64,000 bases of DNA from Sphingopyxis sp. (GCA_016793775.1 JAEULK010000054.1:1-64000); one strand, 5' to 3'. Shown: positions 45,678-55,886, numbered from the stretch's first letter. Made by a program: numbers and translations. The notes: generated by a model from the letters alone, not told the origin.

Positions 45678-46111
45678 CTTGCCTTGTCCTTCGCATGCGA
45701 GATCCAGCCCGGGATCGCCGCGGCCTGTTTCAGCCAGCTCACCAGCTGCGCCTCGTCGACCGGCTCATCCTCGAAAATATGCAGATAGCGCGCGTCGGGA
45801 TCCTTCGACCCGACCGGCGGCACCGGATCGAGTTGCTGGCCGCGGAACCAGGTGATCTTGGTGTAGCGGTTGAAGCAATGGAAACAGAGGAACCACCCCT
45901 GCCCCGGCACGCCGTAAAAGGGCGAGTTCCAGCGCACCGCCTTCTCCACACCCGGCACGACCCTCTCGATCAGCGCGTCGAGCCGTTTGCCCGCCGCGCG
46001 TTTCCACCCCGGCATCGCGGCGATATACTCCTGGACCGGCGCGTCGCCGTCGCCTTTGGCGATCTGCGGATTGCCGCCCGACAGCAGCACGACTTCTTTC
46101 TTGCCCGCCAT
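45674..46111 (-). CDS. DUF1801 domain-containing protein
   Basis: A 145-residue protein of the same family as its downstream neighbour. VQEYIAAMPGWKRAAGKRLDALIE and VRWNSPFYGVPGQGWFLCFHCF are the family blocks, and ITWFRGQQLDPVPP follows. The ATGA overlap marks a two-gene operon. Function unknown. Confidence 0.82.
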   Translation of the reverse strand: MAGKKEVVLLSGGNPQIAKGDGDAPVQEYIAAMPGWKRAAGKRLDALIERVVPGVEKAVRWNSPFYGVPGQGWFLCFHCFNRYTKITWFRGQQLDPVPPVGSKDPDARYLHIFEDEPVDEAQLVSWLKQAAAIPGWISHAKDKAR

Positions 46112-46177
46112 GATCCAGTCTCCCGCTCCAAGGACCGCGGGAAACTAGAGCGGCAAACGGGTCTCGCCAATGCCAAA

Positions 46178-46358
46178 TCAGTAGCGGGCGCGCACTCCCA
46201 GGAAAAGGCTGCGCCCGGGCTCCGGAAAACCGTCGGTCAGCGCATAGTTGCGGTCGAACAGATTGCGCCCGCCGACACCGATGGTGATCCGGTCGGTCAG
46301 GTTGTAATCGACGCGCAGCGCGGCGGTGACATAGCCTTCCGTCTTGTAAAAGACCGAC
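46178..46358 (-). pseudogene. TonB-dependent receptor C-terminal remnant
   Basis: About 58 residues remain: VFYKTEGYVTAALRVDYNLTD, then VGGRNLFDRNYAL and a C-terminal GRSLFLGVRARY with the terminal aromatic residue expected for an outer-membrane beta-barrel. The plug and nearly all of the barrel are missing. Upstream the frame runs into sigma-factor sequence out of frame, so a deletion fused the two genes. Confidence 0.75.
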
Positions 46359-46364
46359 GCCCGC

Positions 46365-46722
46365 CCTGGCGATCGCTTTCTTCGCGCGCGTGATCCGCGC
46401 CGCGATCGCCGGCCCATTCGACAGAAAAGCGCGCGCGATCTCCTCGACGGTCAGCCCGCCGACCAGCCGCAAGGTCAGCGCGGCGAAAGCCGTCGACCGC
46501 GCGCCTTTTCGCCGTTGCGGTCAGCCAGGCGTCTGGATTGGCGAGCACCCCCACCTTCGGCCATATGTCGAGCGCGATCGGCAAAGCCTCCTGCGCCGGC
46601 TCCTCGGCGCGATCGACGTCGCGCGTCATCCGCGCCAGCGACGCGATCAGCCGCGCCCATTCGATCCGGAACACCGCCTCGATGGCCCGATTGCTCTGAT
46701 CGCGGGTGTCGCCCTGTGCCAT
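46365..46722 (-). pseudogene. ECF sigma factor remnant (SigJ/ECF42-like)
   Basis: The intact start is MAQGDTRDQSNRAIEAVFRIEW, and the region 2 helices run to DAWLTATAKRRAVDGFRR near 46505. The reading then changes frame and resumes as ALTLRLVGGLTVEEIARAFL and ITRAKKAIARAG (about 46490-46365), a region 4 HTH. The linker between regions 2 and 4 and the long C-terminal extension are lost. It lies 53 nt downstream of a YCII (DGPF) gene, the usual partner of ECF42 sigma factors. Confidence 0.72.
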
Positions 46723-46775
46723 GCCTGCCTTCTCGGGCAAAGGAACCGAGGAGGCAAGCATGGCCGCGGGCCGGC

Positions 46776-47207
46776 TTATGCGCCGGAGAGCTTGTCGCGC
46801 AGCATCTGGTCGTGCGCGGCGATCTCGGGGGTCACCGCGTCGCCGAAATCCTCCATCTCGTAGAAGGGGCGGATTTCGAGCTCGCTCGGCCCCGGCATCG
46901 GATTGGGGCAACGCTTGGCCCAGGCGACCGCCTCGTCCATGTCCTTGACTTCCCAGACCCAATAGCCCGCGACCAGCTCGCGCGTCTCGGCGAACGGCCC
47001 GTCGATCACGGACCGGTTCGGCCCGTCGAACGCGATGCGCTTGCCGTGCGACGAGGGCTTCAGCCCGTCGCCGTCGACCATCACGCCGGCATTGACCAGC
47101 TCCTCGTTGAACCTGCCCATCGCCTCGAACATCTCGGTCATCTCGGCCGCCGGCGGCAGGCCCTTTTCGCTGTCCTCGGTCGCCTTGACGAAAACCATCA
47201 CACGCAT
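46776..47207 (-). CDS. YCII (DGPF) domain protein
   Basis: A 143-residue protein of the YCII/DGPF family: MRVMVFVKATEDSEKG, the SVIDGPFAETRELVAGYWVWEVKDM core (positions 66-90) and AWAKRCPNPMPGPSELEIRPF. A GAGGAGA box lies 6 nt before the ATG. Such proteins are genetically linked to ECF42-type sigma factors; here the sigma gene just downstream is broken, so this is an orphaned partner. The role is unknown. Confidence 0.85.
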   Translation of the reverse strand: MRVMVFVKATEDSEKGLPPAAEMTEMFEAMGRFNEELVNAGVMVDGDGLKPSSHGKRIAFDGPNRSVIDGPFAETRELVAGYWVWEVKDMDEAVAWAKRCPNPMPGPSELEIRPFYEMEDFGDAVTPEIAAHDQMLRDKLSGA

Positions 47208-47435
47208 CGTATTTCTCCTCGAAATCGAAAGCCGGCATCGGCCTCCTGTCCAGACGACGAACGGGCCGCGCTCGAATCGACAGGGTCGGCGATTTTTTTC
47301 ATCCTTTTGCCGTTGCGCCACGACCTCCCCGTTCACGCGGGAAAAAAATGCGCCATATCGGGCGCTTGCCTGGCGCCGGCACCGAACAGGGTAAACCGCG
47401 CTTAATCCTCTTCGCCCGCCGCCGTTAAACGTCGC

Positions 47436-48557
47436 ATGACCAGTACCACATCTCCTTCAGCTGAGCCGGTAGGGCGGCTCCTCGGATGGCTAGGGCTTCG
47501 CTCCCGCGACGGCGACCCCACGGTCGCGGCCGAGCCGGGGGGTATTCGCGATCTCGCGCGCCTCACCCGGCGCGACCTGGTCGATGCGATCGGCACCTTC
47601 ATCATCGACAATGGTCTGGAGGTCACGCCCGCGAACCTGCTCTTCGCGCACAGCGCCTTTTCGGGCAACAACCCGCGCCTCGCGCGCCAGATCACCGCGC
47701 GCACCGGCAATGGCGGCGTGACGCAGACCTGGATCGACGAACTGACCGACGAGGTTGCCGACAGCTCGGCGCAGGCCGAACTCGAACGGCTGATGGCGCG
47801 GCTCGAAACCAATCTCGACGCCTTCCAGGCGCAGAGCAAGAGCGCGCACAAGGAAGCCGCCGATTACGGCAGCGAGCTCGAACAGCATGTCACCGACCTC
47901 GAACAGCTGCAGAAAACCGGCCAGATCGTCTCGAACCTCGCCGACCTCGCCAAGACGATGCTCGAGCGCACCCGCAAGGCCGAGGACGAGATGCGCAAGA
48001 GCGAGGAGGAGGCCAAGTCGCTCCGCCGCAGCCTCGAACGCGCCAAACGCGACGCCGAAATCGACTATCTCACCGGCCTGCCCAACCGCCGCGCCTTCGA
48101 GGAATTGCTCGAGGCCCAATATCGCGAGGCGCAGATGGCGATGGAACCGCTCAGCGTCGCCTTTTGCGACATCGACAATTTCAAGCTGATCAACGACGCC
48201 CATGGCCATGAAGCCGGCGACCGCGTGCTGAAGGCGATCGCCGACACGCTATCGCAGATCAGCGACGACCAATGCCATGTCGCGCGCCACGGCGGCGAGG
48301 AATTCGTCATGCTGTTCCGCGGGCGGACCCCGGCTGCGGCGGCCGAGCGGCTCGACCAGGCCCGCGAACATCTCGCCGCGCGCCGCCTTATCAACCGCAA
48401 GACCGACGAGCCTTTCGGCCAGATCACCTTTTCGGGCGGGGTCGCCGACGTCTTCGGCCATGGCGACGCGCGCGCGGCGCTCAAGGCCGCCGACGACGCG
48501 CTCTATCTGGCGAAACAAAATGGCCGCAACCGGATCGAAATCGCCGGCGCGGCCTGA
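47436..48557 (+). CDS. Diguanylate cyclase (GGDEF domain) with coiled-coil N-terminus
   Basis: A 373-residue protein. The N-terminal 110 residues are of unknown fold, a long coiled coil follows (about 110-208), and the GGDEF domain spans 208-370 with DYLTGLPNRRAF, the metal site in AFCDIDNFKLIND and the active loop GGEEF (286-290). It should make cyclic di-GMP. The inhibitory I-site RxxD is absent upstream of GGEEF. No membrane segment is seen, so it is cytoplasmic. Confidence 0.88.
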   Translation: MTSTTSPSAEPVGRLLGWLGLRSRDGDPTVAAEPGGIRDLARLTRRDLVDAIGTFIIDNGLEVTPANLLFAHSAFSGNNPRLARQITARTGNGGVTQTWIDELTDEVADSSAQAELERLMARLETNLDAFQAQSKSAHKEAADYGSELEQHVTDLEQLQKTGQIVSNLADLAKTMLERTRKAEDEMRKSEEEAKSLRRSLERAKRDAEIDYLTGLPNRRAFEELLEAQYREAQMAMEPLSVAFCDIDNFKLINDAHGHEAGDRVLKAIADTLSQISDDQCHVARHGGEEFVMLFRGRTPAAAAERLDQAREHLAARRLINRKTDEPFGQITFSGGVADVFGHGDARAALKAADDALYLAKQNGRNRIEIAGAA

Positions 48558-48637
48558 ACCCACGCCGCACCGGCGGATGAACCAAAGGGCCTGCAAGCCG
48601 TTGGACAGCGACCACCGTCCACTTATATGCAGGCCCC

Positions 48638-50215
48638 ATGGACTCCACCAAAGCCAAGCTCGTCATCCGCAACTCCGCCCCCCGCGACGCCGCCGCGATC
48701 GCGCGCCTGACCGCGAAAGTCTATGGCCGCGGCGAAGGCTATTCGGCGGCGCAGATCCGCGGCCAGATCAACAATTTCCCCGAAGGCCAGTTCGTCGCCG
48801 AATATGAAGGGGCGATCGTCGGCCTCTGCGCGACATTGATCGTCCCGCACGAAGAGGCGTTCGCCGACCATCGCTGGTCGGCGATCAGCGGCGGCGGCTT
48901 CGGCACCAGCCACGATCCCGACGGCGACATCCTTTACGGCATGGAGGTCTGCGTCGATCCCGATTACCGACGCCTGCGCATCGGCCAGCGTTTCTATCGC
49001 AAGCGCCAGGAGCTCTGCCAATCCTGGGAGCTGAAGGGCATCGCCTTCGGCGGCCGCATGCCGGGCTACGCCCGCCGCCGTCGCAAATATCCCGACCCGC
49101 AGGATTATCTCGACGCCGTCGTCGAAAAACAGCTGCGCGACCCCGTCATCAATTTCCAGATCGCGCAGGGCTTCGAGCCGCGCAGCGTTCTCCACCACTA
49201 CGACCGCCGCGACCTCGACAGCGGCGGCCACGCGGTGCTGATGTATTGGGAAAATCCGCTAGAGCCGCAGGATGCCGCCAACCCCAAGGCGCGCGGCGCG
49301 GTCCCCGACCGCCTGCCCGCGTCGGTGCGCGTGGCGACGGTGCAGTTCCAGATGCGCGGCATTTCCAAGATCGAGCAGTTCGAGGAACAGGTCGAATATT
49401 TCGTCGATGTCGCCGCCGACTATCACGCCGATTTCGTCGTTTTCCCCGAACTCTACACGCTCGAACTGCTGTCGATCGAAAAGAAGAAACTCGAGCCGCA
49501 ACAGGCGATCGAAAAGATCGCCGATTACACCGACCGCTATGTCGCCTTCATGGAAAAGCTCGCGGTCAGCTACAACATCAACATCATCGGCGGCTCGCAC
49601 CCGACGCGGATGGACAATGGCGACATCCGCAACATCGCCTATGTCTTCCTGCGCGACGGATCGGTGCACACGCAGCAGAAACTCCACCCGACCCCGTCCG
49701 AGCGCCGCTGGTGGAATATCAAGGGCGGGCACGGCGCCGACGCGATCAACACCGACTGCGGCCCGATCGGGGTGATGATCTGTTACGACAGCGAATTCCC
49801 CGAACTCGCGCGCCACCTCGTCAACCAGGGCGCGATGATGCTCTTCGTCCCCTTTTGCACCGACGAGCGTCGCGGCTACCTGCGCGTCCGTTATTGCTGC
49901 CACGCCCGCGCGGTCGAGAATCAATGCTATGTCATCACTTCGGGCGTCGTCGGCAACCTGCCGAACGTCGAGAATATGGACATCCATTATGCCGAGAGCG
50001 CGATCCTGACTCCGTCGGACTTCGCCTTCGCCCGCGACGGAGTCGCCGCCGACACCGCGCCCAATACCGAGACGATCGCGATCGCCGACCTCAGCCTCGC
50101 CGACCTCCTCACCAGCCGCCAGAGCGGCGCGGTGCAGAATCTGCGCGACCGCCGCTTCGATCTCTATCGCGTCGACTGGAAGGATGCGCCGACCCCGGGC
50201 ATCGGGTCGCGCTGA
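48638..50215 (+). CDS. Fused GNAT acetyltransferase and nitrilase-family amidohydrolase
   Basis: A 525-residue two-domain protein. The N-terminal GNAT domain is at 8-205 (YGMEVCVDPDYRRLRIGQRFY). The C-terminal carbon-nitrogen hydrolase domain is at 230-515, with the triad E271 (FPELYT), K348 (QKLHPTPSE) and C382 (MICYDSEFPE). This fusion is a known bacterial architecture; the physiological substrate is not established to my knowledge. It stands alone, 80 nt after the diguanylate cyclase. Confidence 0.9.
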   Translation: MDSTKAKLVIRNSAPRDAAAIARLTAKVYGRGEGYSAAQIRGQINNFPEGQFVAEYEGAIVGLCATLIVPHEEAFADHRWSAISGGGFGTSHDPDGDILYGMEVCVDPDYRRLRIGQRFYRKRQELCQSWELKGIAFGGRMPGYARRRRKYPDPQDYLDAVVEKQLRDPVINFQIAQGFEPRSVLHHYDRRDLDSGGHAVLMYWENPLEPQDAANPKARGAVPDRLPASVRVATVQFQMRGISKIEQFEEQVEYFVDVAADYHADFVVFPELYTLELLSIEKKKLEPQQAIEKIADYTDRYVAFMEKLAVSYNINIIGGSHPTRMDNGDIRNIAYVFLRDGSVHTQQKLHPTPSERRWWNIKGGHGADAINTDCGPIGVMICYDSEFPELARHLVNQGAMMLFVPFCTDERRGYLRVRYCCHARAVENQCYVITSGVVGNLPNVENMDIHYAESAILTPSDFAFARDGVAADTAPNTETIAIADLSLADLLTSRQSGAVQNLRDRRFDLYRVDWKDAPTPGIGSR

Positions 50216-50386
50216 GGACGAAGCCGACGACGATCAGGACAGGGGATCGACCTTCGTCACCCCGGATCGGAAAGGCTTCGACATGGGCCTGCGGCCAATT
50301 TTCCTTTCTTCGATGATTTCTGTTGCAGCCTGACCGCGGAAAAGATCATGTCGGCTCCGCCCCGATCAGATTGCCCGGAGACCGGC

Positions 50387-51265
50387 GTGAAAAGCTTTTT
50401 CCTACTGGCTCTCGTTCTCACGGCTGCGCCCGCCGTAGCGCAGGATCGACCGCTCCCGAAAGCCGAGACCGAGATCTTGGTCATCGGCGAGCGCGAAAAG
50501 CAGGAGAACCAGGCCGAGCAAATTAAGGAATTTGTCCGCGCCCTCTCCACCGAGGGTTGGGACAGTCCGATGACTCGATTCGAAAATATTTGCCCGGAGG
50601 TCATCGGTCTATCTCCAGCACGGAATCTGGAAATCGTCGCGCGTATCCGCGCGGTCGCAAAGGCCGCTGCCATCAAAGTAGCGGCGGAGGGGTGTCGATC
50701 GAATGTCCGCGTGGTCGTAATCCCCGACAAGGAGGAGATGCTTAAGCTTTTGAGGAGCAAGCATCCTGTCCTCTTCCGCGACTATGATCGTCGACCCGTG
50801 GAACTCGTCAAGGAAGACGGTCCCGTTACCGCGTGGCACGTCAGACAAAAGCTCGATCGGCACGGCAACACTTTGGAACCGAGCGTCAACGGCGTCACGT
50901 CGATATCCTTTGATGGCGCATCTCCGCGCGTCCTCGCCTTGTACCGTCCGGTGGCGATGGGCGCGATGATCCTGATCGAACAGAAGGGGTTGATCGGCCT
51001 CACCACGACGCAGATCGCCGACTATGCTGCGATGCGAGCACTCACCACCATCTATCCTCATCGGCTGTCGCGCAGCAACGCACCGACTATCCTGCGCGTG
51101 ATGAGCAGTAAAATCGGCGACGACACGCCCCTTTCCCTGACGCAATGGGACCTTGCCTTTCTCAAGAGCGCATACTCCGTTCCCCCTTACAGCTATTCCA
51201 GCTCCCAACGCGATCGCATCCGTCGAGCGATCAAAAAGGAACTGAGCGCGACAGCCGGCAAATAG
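50387..51265 (+). CDS. Exported hypothetical protein
   Basis: A 292-residue protein. The GTG start with a GGAGA box 5 nt upstream begins a signal peptide (VKSFFLLALVLTAAPAVAQ); an in-frame ATG at 50348 would add 13 residues in front of it. The mature region has no recognised domain, though ETEILVIGEREKQENQ is like the linker after the signal peptide of sphingomonad secreted proteins. Base composition looks lower in GC than neighbours. Function unknown. Confidence 0.65.
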   Translation: MKSFFLLALVLTAAPAVAQDRPLPKAETEILVIGEREKQENQAEQIKEFVRALSTEGWDSPMTRFENICPEVIGLSPARNLEIVARIRAVAKAAAIKVAAEGCRSNVRVVVIPDKEEMLKLLRSKHPVLFRDYDRRPVELVKEDGPVTAWHVRQKLDRHGNTLEPSVNGVTSISFDGASPRVLALYRPVAMGAMILIEQKGLIGLTTTQIADYAAMRALTTIYPHRLSRSNAPTILRVMSSKIGDDTPLSLTQWDLAFLKSAYSVPPYSYSSSQRDRIRRAIKKELSATAGK

Positions 51266-51533
51266 TCGTGGCTGTCCATTGAACGCAGACGTCGCCGCCT
51301 CGTGATGCGAGGACCGCTGCGTCTCGAGCAGCGATAAAATCTCTCGGTTAAGCGGATGCTCTGCGACAATCGACCCGGCGGACGTCGCACCGGGTCACGG
51401 CCACCAGCCTACTCCGAGTGTCCGCTTATCATTCCAAAGGCGCCCCCCGCTCCCCGCAACTGCCAGCCCCCCTTGCCACACCTTCCCTTTACGTTAAGGT
51501 AAGTTGCAAACAGCAACCGGAGAGTGTGATTCC

Positions 51534-52505
51534 ATGGCCCTTCCCCCGATCTTCGACCGCCTGCGCCTGCCCGTCATCGGCTCGCCCCTGTTCATCGTCT
51601 CGGGTCCCGAACTCGTCATCGCGCAGTGCAAGGCGGGCGTAGTCGGCAGCTTCCCCGCGCTCAACGCGCGGCCGCAGGCGCTGCTCGACGAATGGCTGCA
51701 CCAGATCACCGAGGAACTCGCCGCCTGGGACCGCGACAATCCCGACCGCCCCTCGGCACCTTACGCGGTCAACCAGATCGTCCATAAATCGAACGACCGG
51801 CTCGAGGCCGACATCGCGACCTGCGCCAAATGGAAGGTACCGATCACCATCACCTCCTTGGGCGCGCGCGAGGAACTGAACCAGGCGGTGCACAGCTGGG
51901 GCGGCATCACGCTCCACGACGTCATCGACGACCGCTTCGCGCGCAAGGCGGTCGAAAAGGGCGCCGACGGCCTGATCCCCGTCGCTGCGGGCGCGGGCGG
52001 CCATGCCGGCGTGCAATCGCCCTTCGCGCTGGTGCAGGAAATCCGCGAATGGTTCGACGGCCCCATCGCGCTGTCGGGCGCGATCGGCCACGGCCGCTCG
52101 GTCCTCGCCGCGCAGGCCTGCGGCGCCGACTTGGCCTATATCGGCAGCGCCTTCATTGCGACCGAGGAAGCCAATGCAGATCAAGGCTACAAAAACGGCA
52201 TCGTCGAGGGCCGCGCCGCCGACATCGTCTATTCCAACCTCTTCACCGGTGTGCACGGCAATTATCTGCGCGGTTCGATCGTCGCATCGGGCATGGACCC
52301 CGACAATCTGCCCGAGGGCGATCTGAAGACGATGAACTTCGGCTCGGGCGGCAACACCAAGGTCAAGGCGTGGAAGGACATCTGGGGCTCGGGCCAGGGC
52401 ATCAGCCCGGTGACCGCGGTGCGCCCGGTCGCCGATTTCGTGGCGCAGCTCGAAGCGCAATATCTGGCGGCCCGCCGCGAACTGGAGGCCAAGGTCAGGT
52501 TGTAA
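51534..52505 (+). CDS. Nitronate monooxygenase family flavoprotein
   Basis: A 323-residue FMN TIM-barrel protein. It opens LRLPVIGSPLFIVSGPELVIAQ, and the FMN-phosphate region is VAAGAGGHAGVQSPFALV (about 154-171), followed by LSGAIGHGRSVLAAQACGADLAYIGSAFIAT in 180-215. It probably oxidises alkyl nitronates or is a related enone reductase. The 3' end overlaps the convergent AHH-nuclease-like gene by 11 nt. Confidence 0.87.
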   Translation: MALPPIFDRLRLPVIGSPLFIVSGPELVIAQCKAGVVGSFPALNARPQALLDEWLHQITEELAAWDRDNPDRPSAPYAVNQIVHKSNDRLEADIATCAKWKVPITITSLGAREELNQAVHSWGGITLHDVIDDRFARKAVEKGADGLIPVAAGAGGHAGVQSPFALVQEIREWFDGPIALSGAIGHGRSVLAAQACGADLAYIGSAFIATEEANADQGYKNGIVEGRAADIVYSNLFTGVHGNYLRGSIVASGMDPDNLPEGDLKTMNFGSGGNTKVKAWKDIWGSGQGISPVTAVRPVADFVAQLEAQYLAARRELEAKVRL

Positions 52506-52995
52506 ACAACCGCGCGATCGCATCGTCCAGATAGGGCCGGTCGGCGAACAGCCGCATCGGGTCGCGGCGATTAAGCCAGAAATTCATGCCATGCCGGTCG
52601 GTCAGCGAGCGGCGCAGCGCCGTCTGCAACAGCCGCAACCGCGCTGCCGCGACGCGCCCGGCCGCCGCCGGCTCGCGCACCGCCTGCAACGCGTGATAGG
52701 CGCGGACCTGCTCGACCCGCGCCGCGACGACGTCGCTATAGGCCTGGTGCGGGCCGCGATGCAGCGCATGGCCCGATACAAGCGCCAGCCGCTCGTTTCC
52801 GGGCAACACCAGCCCGTTAAGGTCGAACCGGTGCAGCGCAAACCCCTCCCCCGCCAGATGCGTAAACATTTCGGCCATCTGCGGCCGCTGCAACAACGCG
52901 ACGGGGATCAGATGATGGCGCTGATACCCCGCCTCGGCGGGCGCCGCGCCGGTCCAGCGGCATCGGGGCGGCGCGGGCGAGTCGCCCTCGCGCAT
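52495..52995 (-). CDS. AHH-type HNH/EndoVII nuclease-like protein
   Basis: A 166-residue protein of the AHH nuclease-like class. The paired histidines occur in YQRHHLIPVALLQ (24-36), followed by an asparagine block NGLVLPGN and a late histidine in HRGPHQAYSDVV, the order H-H...N...H expected of the EndoVII/HNH fold. AHH domains are best known as toxin tips but also occur alone. Its start overlaps the upstream gene's stop (TGATG), forming a two-gene unit. Activity is inferred. Confidence 0.75.
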   Translation of the reverse strand: MREGDSPAPPRCRWTGAAPAEAGYQRHHLIPVALLQRPQMAEMFTHLAGEGFALHRFDLNGLVLPGNERLALVSGHALHRGPHQAYSDVVAARVEQVRAYHALQAVREPAAAGRVAAARLRLLQTALRRSLTDRHGMNFWLNRRDPMRLFADRPYLDDAIARLFTT

Positions 52996-53789
52996 CAGCG
53001 GCCGGCAAGAAACTCGACGAACAGCGTCGCTGGCGCCCCGGGTTCACCGCCGCGCGGTGTCATCGCGACCCATTCGCCGCCGCCCAGCCCCGGCGTCTGC
53101 TGCGCGCGTGCCACCGGGCCGTTGATCATGATGTCGAGCGCCAGCCGCGCCAGCCTTTGGACCATCGCCGCCATGTCCCACCCCGCCGGCACCGGCGCTT
53201 CCAGTTCCTGCCCGGCAAAGGCCGCCAGCCCGCGCGTCGTCACCACCTCCCCCGCCGCACCGTCGCGGCGGCGAAAGGCGACCAGATGCAGCACCGGCGG
53301 CATGCCGCTCGTCTGCATCTCGGCGATCGCGCCGCGAAACTGCCGCGCGTCGGTCCACAGCCGCGCGGGCGACCAGAACAGCTGCTGCGCATCGAACAGG
53401 TCGATCAGCAGCACCAGCATACGGTAGAATCCATCGTAAGACGATCGCGCGGCGCGCCCTTCGACCTCAGGCACGAATATCCAGCAGGTATCGCGCCAAT
53501 GGCGCGGCAGGGCGACGCCGAGCAGGCTGGTGGCGCGGTCGTCGGGATCGGCGAGGCGGAGTTGCGGTGCATCCGCACGCACAGCCGAGAAGCGCAAACC
53601 GCCGAAATGGAGCCGGAACGCCGGCTCCCCGCCATCGCCATCGCCGGAAGCCATCACCTCGGGCTGCAGGCCCATGTGGCGCAGCGCGCTTTCCATCTGG
53701 CTCGGCGAAACGGCGATCAGCCCCGCGCCGGCCAGCAGGGCAAAGGGCACGCCCGGCGCGGTCACCGCATCGCTGCTACCGGTCTCCAT
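52995..53789 (-). CDS. Hypothetical protein, operon partner of the AHH gene
   Basis: A 264-residue soluble protein with DUF4261-like character (LLGVALPRHWRDTCWIFVPEVEG, LIDLFDAQQLFWSPARLW, MQTSGMPPVLHLVAF). The assignment is tentative. It is coupled to the AHH gene by a 1-nt overlap, so it could be an immunity-like or regulatory partner. The start at 53789 is family-neutral; an in-frame ATG lies 39 nt upstream. Confidence 0.6.
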   Translation of the reverse strand: METGSSDAVTAPGVPFALLAGAGLIAVSPSQMESALRHMGLQPEVMASGDGDGGEPAFRLHFGGLRFSAVRADAPQLRLADPDDRATSLLGVALPRHWRDTCWIFVPEVEGRAARSSYDGFYRMLVLLIDLFDAQQLFWSPARLWTDARQFRGAIAEMQTSGMPPVLHLVAFRRRDGAAGEVVTTRGLAAFAGQELEAPVPAGWDMAAMVQRLARLALDIMINGPVARAQQTPGLGGGEWVAMTPRGGEPGAPATLFVEFLAGR

Positions 53790-53885
53790 GCTGTCCGGTT
53801 CCCGCTTCCATCGGCGGCAGCATTGCAAGAGTGCGCCGTCGGCGCAAGCCGCGCGGACCGCGATGCGTCCGAAACGGACGCGCCG

Positions 53886-55844
53886 TCAGATCGCGACCTG
53901 GCTGCCCAGTTCGACGACGCGGTTGGTCGGCAGGCGGAAATATTCCATCGCGCTTTCCGAATTGCGCAGCATCCAGGCGAATAGTTTTTCGCGCCAGATC
54001 GGCATGCCGGGCTTGGCTGCGGCGATCAACGTCTGGCGCGACAGGAAGAAGCTCGTCTCGAGCATCTTGAAATCGCCGCCGCAGCCGGTGACGCGGTGCA
54101 ACGCCGCAGGCACGTCGACGGGCTGCATGAAGCCGTAATTCAGGATCAGCCGGTGGAACCCCTGTCCCAGATCGTCGAGCTGGCAGAATTTCGCCTCGTC
54201 GACGAACGGCACGTCGGCGATCTTGATCGTCAGCAGGATGATGCGTTCGTGCAGCACCTTGTTGTGCTTCAGGTTGTGGAGCAGCGCGTGCGGCACGCCG
54301 TCGCTGCTCGACGTCATGAACACCGCGGTCCCCGGCACGCGCGTCGCGCTGTTCGCCGCCGATTTGACGAAGATCGGGATCGGCATCGCGCCCTCCGCCA
54401 TCTCCTGCTGCATCAGCTTGCGTCCGCGCGACCAGGTCGTCAGCATGGTGAAGATCACCAGGCCGATCGCCAGCGGCACCCAGCCGCCGTCGGGGACCTT
54501 GATCAGATTCGCCCCGAAATAGGCGATGTCGACGATGAAGAATACCGCGAGCAAAGGCAGCGCCTTCCACGCCGGCCAGCGCCACAGCGTGAACAGCACG
54601 ACGCTGAGCAGGCAGGTGTCGATGAACATCGCGCCCGTCACCGCGATGCCATAGGCCGCGGCAAGATTGCTCGAAGATCCGAAGAAGAGGACGAGGATGA
54701 TGACCATCGTCATCAGGAACCAGTTGACCACCGGGATATAGATCTGCCCCGCCGCCGACGCGCTGGTATGTTCGACGCGCAGGCGCGGGATGAAGCCCAG
54801 CTGGATCGCCTGCTGGGTCAAAGAGAAGGCGCCCGAAATCACCGCCTGGCTGGCGATGATCGTCGCGAGCAGCGCCAGGATGACGACCGGCACCTGCAAA
54901 GCATCCGGCATCATCTGAAAAAAGGGATCGGAAATGAGGTCGGCGCGGGGTCCCGCCTCAGCAGCCAGGACCATCGCCCCCTGCCCCATATAGTTGAGCA
55001 TCAGCGCCGGTAGCACGAACATCAGCCAGCCAATCTTGATCGGCCCACGTCCGAAGTGGCCCATATCGGCATAGAGCGCCTCGGCGCCGGTCACCGCAAG
55101 CACAACCGCACCTAGCGCGATGAACGCGGTGAAACCGTCAACGTAGAAAAACCGCAGCGCGTTGATCGGATTGAGCGTTTCAACAACAATCCACGGATTG
55201 TCGGCGATATGCAGGATGCCAAGCCCGGCTAGCGTCACGAAATACAGCAGCATGATCGGCCCGAACAGGGCCCCGACCTTGGCCGTGCCGCGCGACTGGA
55301 TCCCGAACAGCGCGATCAGGATCGCGAGCGCGATCGGCACGATATAGGGTTCAAATCCCGGGTTGACATATTCCAGGCCCTCGGTCGCCGACAGCACCGA
55401 CATCGCCGGGGTGATCATGCTGTCGCCATAGAAGAGCGCGGTCGCGAACACCCCGAGCAGGATGATCGGCCAGGTCCAGCGCTTTTCGCCCGACGAGCGG
55501 CTGATCAGCGCGAGCAGCGCCAGGCTGCCCCCCTCGCCCTTGTTGTCGGCCTTCATGATCGTCATGACATATTTGAACGTCACGACCAGCATCATCGACC
55601 AGAAGACGAGGCTCAGCACGCCATAGATGTGCAGCCGGTCGGCATCGATCGGATGATGCCCGGCAAAGGTTTCGCGAAAGGCGTAGAGCGGGCTGGTACC
55701 GATGTCGCCGAACACCACGCCCACCGCGCCGACCGCGAGCTTCAGCTTGCCGTCGCTATGATGTCCGTGGCCGTGGCCGGTGTCGGCGGCGCTGGGAGCG
55801 GCGCCATCGGCACCGCCCGCCGCCATTTGCGACTCAGCAGTCAT
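53886..55844 (-). CDS. kup: Low-affinity potassium transporter Kup
   Basis: A 652-residue inner-membrane K+ symporter. The signature [18 protein letters not shown] lies at 42-59 and [18 protein letters not shown] is also diagnostic. About 12 membrane segments run to residue 460, then a cytoplasmic C-terminal domain. The N-terminal tail is His-rich ([10 protein letters not shown]). It ends 96 nt before the AHH partner gene on the same strand, and the upstream ccmI gene is 42 nt away. Confidence 0.95.
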   Translation of the reverse strand: MTAESQMAAGGADGAAPSAADTGHGHGHHSDGKLKLAVGAVGVVFGDIGTSPLYAFRETFAGHHPIDADRLHIYGVLSLVFWSMMLVVTFKYVMTIMKADNKGEGGSLALLALISRSSGEKRWTWPIILLGVFATALFYGDSMITPAMSVLSATEGLEYVNPGFEPYIVPIALAILIALFGIQSRGTAKVGALFGPIMLLYFVTLAGLGILHIADNPWIVVETLNPINALRFFYVDGFTAFIALGAVVLAVTGAEALYADMGHFGRGPIKIGWLMFVLPALMLNYMGQGAMVLAAEAGPRADLISDPFFQMMPDALQVPVVILALLATIIASQAVISGAFSLTQQAIQLGFIPRLRVEHTSASAAGQIYIPVVNWFLMTMVIILVLFFGSSSNLAAAYGIAVTGAMFIDTCLLSVVLFTLWRWPAWKALPLLAVFFIVDIAYFGANLIKVPDGGWVPLAIGLVIFTMLTTWSRGRKLMQQEMAEGAMPIPIFVKSAANSATRVPGTAVFMTSSSDGVPHALLHNLKHNKVLHERIILLTIKIADVPFVDEAKFCQLDDLGQGFHRLILNYGFMQPVDVPAALHRVTGCGGDFKMLETSFFLSRQTLIAAAKPGMPIWREKLFAWMLRNSESAMEYFRLPTNRVVELGSQVAI

Positions 55845-55886
55845 CGCGCGCCTTTAGCCGAGCCGCCAAAAAAGGAAAGCGCGGTG

